Assembly (NCBI GenBank): GCA_963977405.1
Contig: CAXBOY010000104.1
Location: 1-9,885, forward strand
Length of the DNA: 9,885 bases
Direction of reading: 5' to 3'
Source of the DNA: UBA5078 sp963977405
GTDB taxonomy: Bacteria; Pseudomonadota; Gammaproteobacteria; Pseudomonadales; Pseudohongiellaceae
In this document: positions 7,081 through 9,885 of the stretch, piece by piece
Numbering within the stretch: the first letter of the stretch is position 1
Layout: each line of letters starts with the position of its first letter
Translations under genes and position numbers: made by a program
Notes under the pieces: generated by a model
The model's database searches: none
What the model was told of the DNA's origin: nothing
What the model saw: only the letters and a program-made list of their open reading frames with translations

Positions 7081-7782
7081 CTAGACGGGTTCGCCAACGA
7101 AGGTATAGCCACGCCCCCACACGGTCTTAATGAAACGTGGGGTCTTCGAGGTGTCATTCAGCTTGTGCCGAAGGCGCGAGACAAGAGTATCGACTGCGCG
7201 TGAGAACAGCTCGGCGTCGATGCCTCGCAGTCTATTCATCAACTCATCGCGCGTGAATGTCTTATTCGGCGACTGCATGAATAGAATTAACAGTTCGTAC
7301 TCCATGGTGGTTAGCTCGATCAGCTCGTCATCGAGTTTCACTGTGCGGCGCACAGTGTCCACCTCTAAGCCTTGTATCTTCGGGACCTCTTGTTGACTAC
7401 GTGCCTCGTCGCTGGTGCGACGCAGGATATTGCTAATGCGGGCGACTAGCTCACGAGGCTCGAATGGCTTGGGCAGATAATCGTCGGCACCAAGCTCTAG
7501 ACCCACTATGCGGTCGGTCACCTCGCCGTGGGCTGTCAGCATAAGAATAGGCAATTGCCCGTAGATGGATGATTTAGCGCGAATCTCACGGCAAATTTCG
7601 AACCCGTCTTTCTCAGGCAACATCACGTCTAGGATGAGGAGGTCGGGCTTATTTCGCTTCAGATGTTCGAAACCTTTCGACGGAGTATGTGCCGCCGTGA
7701 CAGTCATGTCATAGCGCTCTAGGTACTGGGTCAGCAATTGACCTAGTTTTTCATCATCGTCGATCAGGAGAATTTGTTTCAT
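7081..7782 (-). CDS. OmpR-family DNA-binding response regulator
   Basis: This 233-residue protein has an N-terminal receiver domain (1 to about 120) and a C-terminal winged-helix DNA-binding domain (about 133-230). The receiver has the acidic pocket D8-D9-D10, the phospho-acceptor D52 in LLILDVMLP, the switch Thr83 in LMLTA and Lys105 in LPKPFEP. The effector domain shows LTTMEYELLILFM, the recognition-helix region RAVDTLVSRLRHKL and the closing GRGYTFVGEP wing, all typical of OmpR/PhoB proteins. When phosphorylated by the downstream kinase it should bind tandem DNA sites; targets are unknown. The ATG at 7782 gives the standard family N terminus (MKQILLIDDDEKL). A promoter candidate lies about 50 nt upstream. 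It is the first gene of a two-gene operon. Confidence 0.95.
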   Translation of the reverse strand: MKQILLIDDDEKLGQLLTQYLERYDMTVTAAHTPSKGFEHLKRNKPDLLILDVMLPEKDGFEICREIRAKSSIYGQLPILMLTAHGEVTDRIVGLELGADDYLPKPFEPRELVARISNILRRTSDEARSQQEVPKIQGLEVDTVRRTVKLDDELIELTTMEYELLILFMQSPNKTFTRDELMNRLRGIDAELFSRAVDTLVSRLRHKLNDTSKTPRFIKTVWGRGYTFVGEPV

Positions 7783-7830
7783 AAGGTCTTGCTAGCGCAT
7801 CCCTAAAAGAGGCCTATAAAAGGTGGATTG

Positions 7831-7859
7831 AGTTTACGAATTCGAGCCGTGGAAATCAA
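7831..7859 (-). promoter_or_regulatory. Candidate promoter of the two-component operon
   Basis: Read on the minus strand, TTGATT (7859-7854) and TAAACT (7836-7831) are separated by 17 nt. Each matches four of six sigma70 consensus positions. The start would fall near 7824, about 40 nt before the regulator start at 7782. The palindrome CGAATTCG lies in the spacer (7838-7845). It is a moderate match supported mainly by its spacing and position. Confidence 0.4.
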
Positions 7860-7898
7860 TCGCAACGACACCTGAGCCATAATCCACAAATGGGCACT

Positions 7899-7939
7899 GC
7901 GGGCAAGAGTGTTCGGATCAGCTAGTGCAGTATGCCCGC
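7899..7939. repeat. Short inverted repeat in the regulator/yheS divergent region
   Basis: GCGGGCA (7899-7905) and TGCCCGC (7933-7939) form perfect 7-nt arms around a 27-nt loop. CACTGC just before the first arm overlaps it, and GTGCAG lies inside the loop near the second arm. It lies within 100 nt upstream of yheS, where a promoter or operator would be expected. Arms this short with such a wide spacer could be chance. I see no convincing sigma70 pair for yheS; only a loose TAGTAT/TATCAT cluster around 7946-7953. Confidence 0.25.
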
Positions 7940-7996
7940 TCGCGATAGTATCATGGCGCCCGAACCATCCGGTACGACCCAAATTGAGCGAGCGTC

Positions 7997-9885
7997 ATGA
8001 TTTCCTTGAGTAATGCCACGTTGATGCGTGGCGAGCTAGTATTACTGAACAATACCAACCTCAGTATCCACAATGGCCAGAAGATCGGAGTCATTGGGCG
8101 CAATGGCAGTGGTAAATCGAGCCTTTTCGCGGCCCTTCTGGGGCAACTGGCGCTCGATCAAGGCGAGTTATCTATGCCCGATGGTACGCGCTGCGCCCAT
8201 ATGCGACAGGAAACAGAAGCTTCGTCCGCCAGTGCGTTGGACTTCGTAATAGATGGCGATAAGCAGTTTCGTCATATCGAGGCACAACTGGGTGAGGCAG
8301 AGCGTGCAGAGGATGGGGCAAGTATCGCGCAGTGGCATAGTGAGATGGATAAGATCGGTGGCTATGACATTCGTTTCCGTGCGATGCAATTACTCTCGGG
8401 TTTAGGTTTCAGTGCCGACCAGTTCGAGCGACCTGTCGGTAGCTTCTCCGGAGGCTGGCGTATCCGGCTCAACCTCGCAGCTGCCCTGATGGCGCCGTCG
8501 GACCTTCTCCTGCTTGATGAGCCCACTAACCACCTCGACTTGGAGGCAACACTTTGGTTGGAACAATGGCTCAATCGTTATCAAGGCACTTTGCTCATCA
8601 TCTCCCACGACCGCAGCTTTCTAGATCATGTGATTGCCTATGTAGTCAGTGTAGAGCAGCAGAAGTTGACCCTTTATCGGGGCAACTATAGTAGCTTCGA
8701 GACGCAGCGAGCAGAGCGCTTAGCGCAAGAACAGGCCATGCTGGAGAAGCAACAGCGTCGAGTAGCGGAGATCGAAGACTTCGTGAGGCGTTTTCGCGCT
8801 AAGGCAACTAAGGCGAGGCAGGCCCAGAGTCGTTTGAAAGAACTGGATCGTATGCAGTTGATCGCGCCTGCGCATATAGACTCACCATTCTATTTCGAAT
8901 TTCCTAAGCCTGAACGTTTGCCCACTGAGCTGATCGCTTTCGACAAGGTCAATGTTGGTTATGACCATCCCTTGGTTAGCAATATTCGCCTCACTATTCG
9001 TGATACAACGCGCATAGGATTGCTTGGTTTCAACGGCTGCGGTAAGTCGACATTGTTGCGTACAATTGCGGGTGATTTGGCCCCTTTAGGTGGCGAGATT
9101 CGGAACTCGAAATTCCTGCAGGTGGGTTATTTCGCTCAGCACCAGGTGGACGTGCTCGACCAAGCGGCAAGCCCAATGTTATTGATCCAACGCATGGACC
9201 CCTCTGCTCGCGAGCAGAGTGTGCGAGATTTCCTCGGAGGCTTCGACTTTCGGGGAGACAGGATTACCGAGACAATCGCAAACTTCTCAGGAGGTGAAAA
9301 GGCGCGCCTCGCGTTGGCGATAGTGGTGTGGCAGAAACCCAATCTACTATTGCTTGATGAACCCACGAACCATCTCGATCTAGAGATGCGTCACGCGTTA
9401 ACGGTAGCGCTACAAGGCTTCGAAGGCGCCTTGGTAGTCGTCTCACACGATCGCCACTTATTAAGCAATACAGTGGATGAGTTTTACTCTATCCATAATG
9501 GGCGCTGCCAAGAATTCGAGGGTGACCTGCATGATTATGAGAAATGGATGCAGGAGAATAGTAAGTCTTCGACGGGAACCATTGCAGCTCCGTCCGACGA
9601 GAGAAAAGGAGATCGTAAAGAGCAAAGGCAGCAGGCAGCTGCACAGCGTCAACAACTCGCACCATTGCGCAATGAAATTAAGAAACTTGAACAGCAAATG
9701 GAGAAGGCTCACAAGCAACTTGCTGAGGTCGAGGAGTCGCTGGCGGATGCAACACTGTACGATGATTCTCATAAAGCACAACTCGCTGAGCTGCTATTGA
9801 AACAGGCGAAGCTGAAGGCTAGCAGCGATGCGCTCGAAGAGCAGTGGCTCGAGAAGAGCGAGGCCTTCGAAGAGTTGAGTCAGTA
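7997..9885 (+). CDS. yheS: ABC-F ATPase YheS (3' end at window edge)
   Basis: YheS belongs to the ABC-F family: soluble twin-ATPase proteins that bind the ribosomal E site and act in translation, without membrane domains. The 629 visible residues match the layout and much of the wording of E. coli YheS (about 637 aa). The first ATPase cassette has Walker A GRNGSGKS (34-41), FSGGWRIRLNL (150-160) and LLLLDEPTNHLDL. The P-site interaction linker follows at about 225-300, with GNYSSFE and RFRAKATKARQAQSR. The second cassette has GFNGCGKST (344-352), FSGGEKARL (430-438) and a second DEPTNHLDL. A charged coiled-coil tail runs from about 532. The last two bases, TA, begin either a stop or Tyr, so the gene is complete or nearly so. 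The ATG at 7997 aligns with the E. coli start, but the ribosome site is weak. Confidence 0.95.
   Translation, partial: MISLSNATLMRGELVLLNNTNLSIHNGQKIGVIGRNGSGKSSLFAALLGQLALDQGELSMPDGTRCAHMRQETEASSASALDFVIDGDKQFRHIEAQLGEAERAEDGASIAQWHSEMDKIGGYDIRFRAMQLLSGLGFSADQFERPVGSFSGGWRIRLNLAAALMAPSDLLLLDEPTNHLDLEATLWLEQWLNRYQGTLLIISHDRSFLDHVIAYVVSVEQQKLTLYRGNYSSFETQRAERLAQEQAMLEKQQRRVAEIEDFVRRFRAKATKARQAQSRLKELDRMQLIAPAHIDSPFYFEFPKPERLPTELIAFDKVNVGYDHPLVSNIRLTIRDTTRIGLLGFNGCGKSTLLRTIAGDLAPLGGEIRNSKFLQVGYFAQHQVDVLDQAASPMLLIQRMDPSAREQSVRDFLGGFDFRGDRITETIANFSGGEKARLALAIVVWQKPNLLLLDEPTNHLDLEMRHALTVALQGFEGALVVVSHDRHLLSNTVDEFYSIHNGRCQEFEGDLHDYEKWMQENSKSSTGTIAAPSDERKGDRKEQRQQAAAQRQQLAPLRNEIKKLEQQMEKAHKQLAEVEESLADATLYDDSHKAQLAELLLKQAKLKASSDALEEQWLEKSEAFEELSQ

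Noticed and set aside
8168..9781. Several open frames on the minus strand opposite yheS, such as 8362-8608 and 9461-9781.
   Set aside because: They are antisense to intact ABC-F motifs throughout, and their translations show no family features.

Overview
The window looks like ordinary chromosomal DNA from a gammaproteobacterium, probably of the Pseudomonadales/Cellvibrionales kind. The evidence is the lptM(lppL)-lysA-dapF gene order, an ABC-F protein that aligns closely with E. coli YheS, and a pair of REP palindromes starting TGTAGGAGCC, which resemble Pseudomonas-type REPs. The species cannot be fixed from the sequence. There are nine genes, two of them cut by the window edges. I see no phage, integrase, transposase, CRISPR, rRNA or tRNA gene.

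Region 1 (1-1568, minus strand) is a lysine/peptidoglycan-precursor operon read right to left. It holds lptM, a 35-residue lipoprotein gene, then lysA (diaminopimelate decarboxylase) and the 5' end of dapF (diaminopimelate epimerase). DapF makes meso-diaminopimelate, and LysA decarboxylates it to lysine. Gaps of 34 and 25 nt suggest one transcript.

Region 2 (1569-1826) is a divergent intergenic stretch. It has a good sigma70-type promoter for the rightward genes (TTGAAA, 17 nt, TATAGT), a possible leftward -10 box (TATAAT), and a leader of about 110 nt with two small TTAGAGT-containing dyads.

Region 3 (1827-5490, plus strand) is a tight three-gene operon: a CcmA/NosF/GldA-type ABC ATPase, a six-helix ABC-2 permease (GldF-like), and a large GldG-like auxiliary protein anchored at both ends. 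The three very likely form one membrane complex. Its substrate is unknown, and the DUF4340 gene that often follows such trios is absent.

Region 4 (5491-5680) separates convergent genes. It holds two inverted REP elements forming a REPIN-like hairpin, plus a decayed third REP end.

Region 5 (5681-7782, minus strand) is a two-component system: an OmpR-family response regulator followed by its HAMP/HisKA/HATPase sensor kinase. A candidate promoter lies just upstream of the regulator. The input signal cannot be read from the sequence.

Region 6 (7783-7996) is a divergent intergenic stretch with a weak inverted repeat. Region 7 (7997-9885, plus strand) is yheS, a ribosome-associated ABC-F ATPase, complete except perhaps for the last base of its stop codon.

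The least understood items are the GldG-type ABC complex and the REP cluster. I found no strong evidence of a wholly new system.
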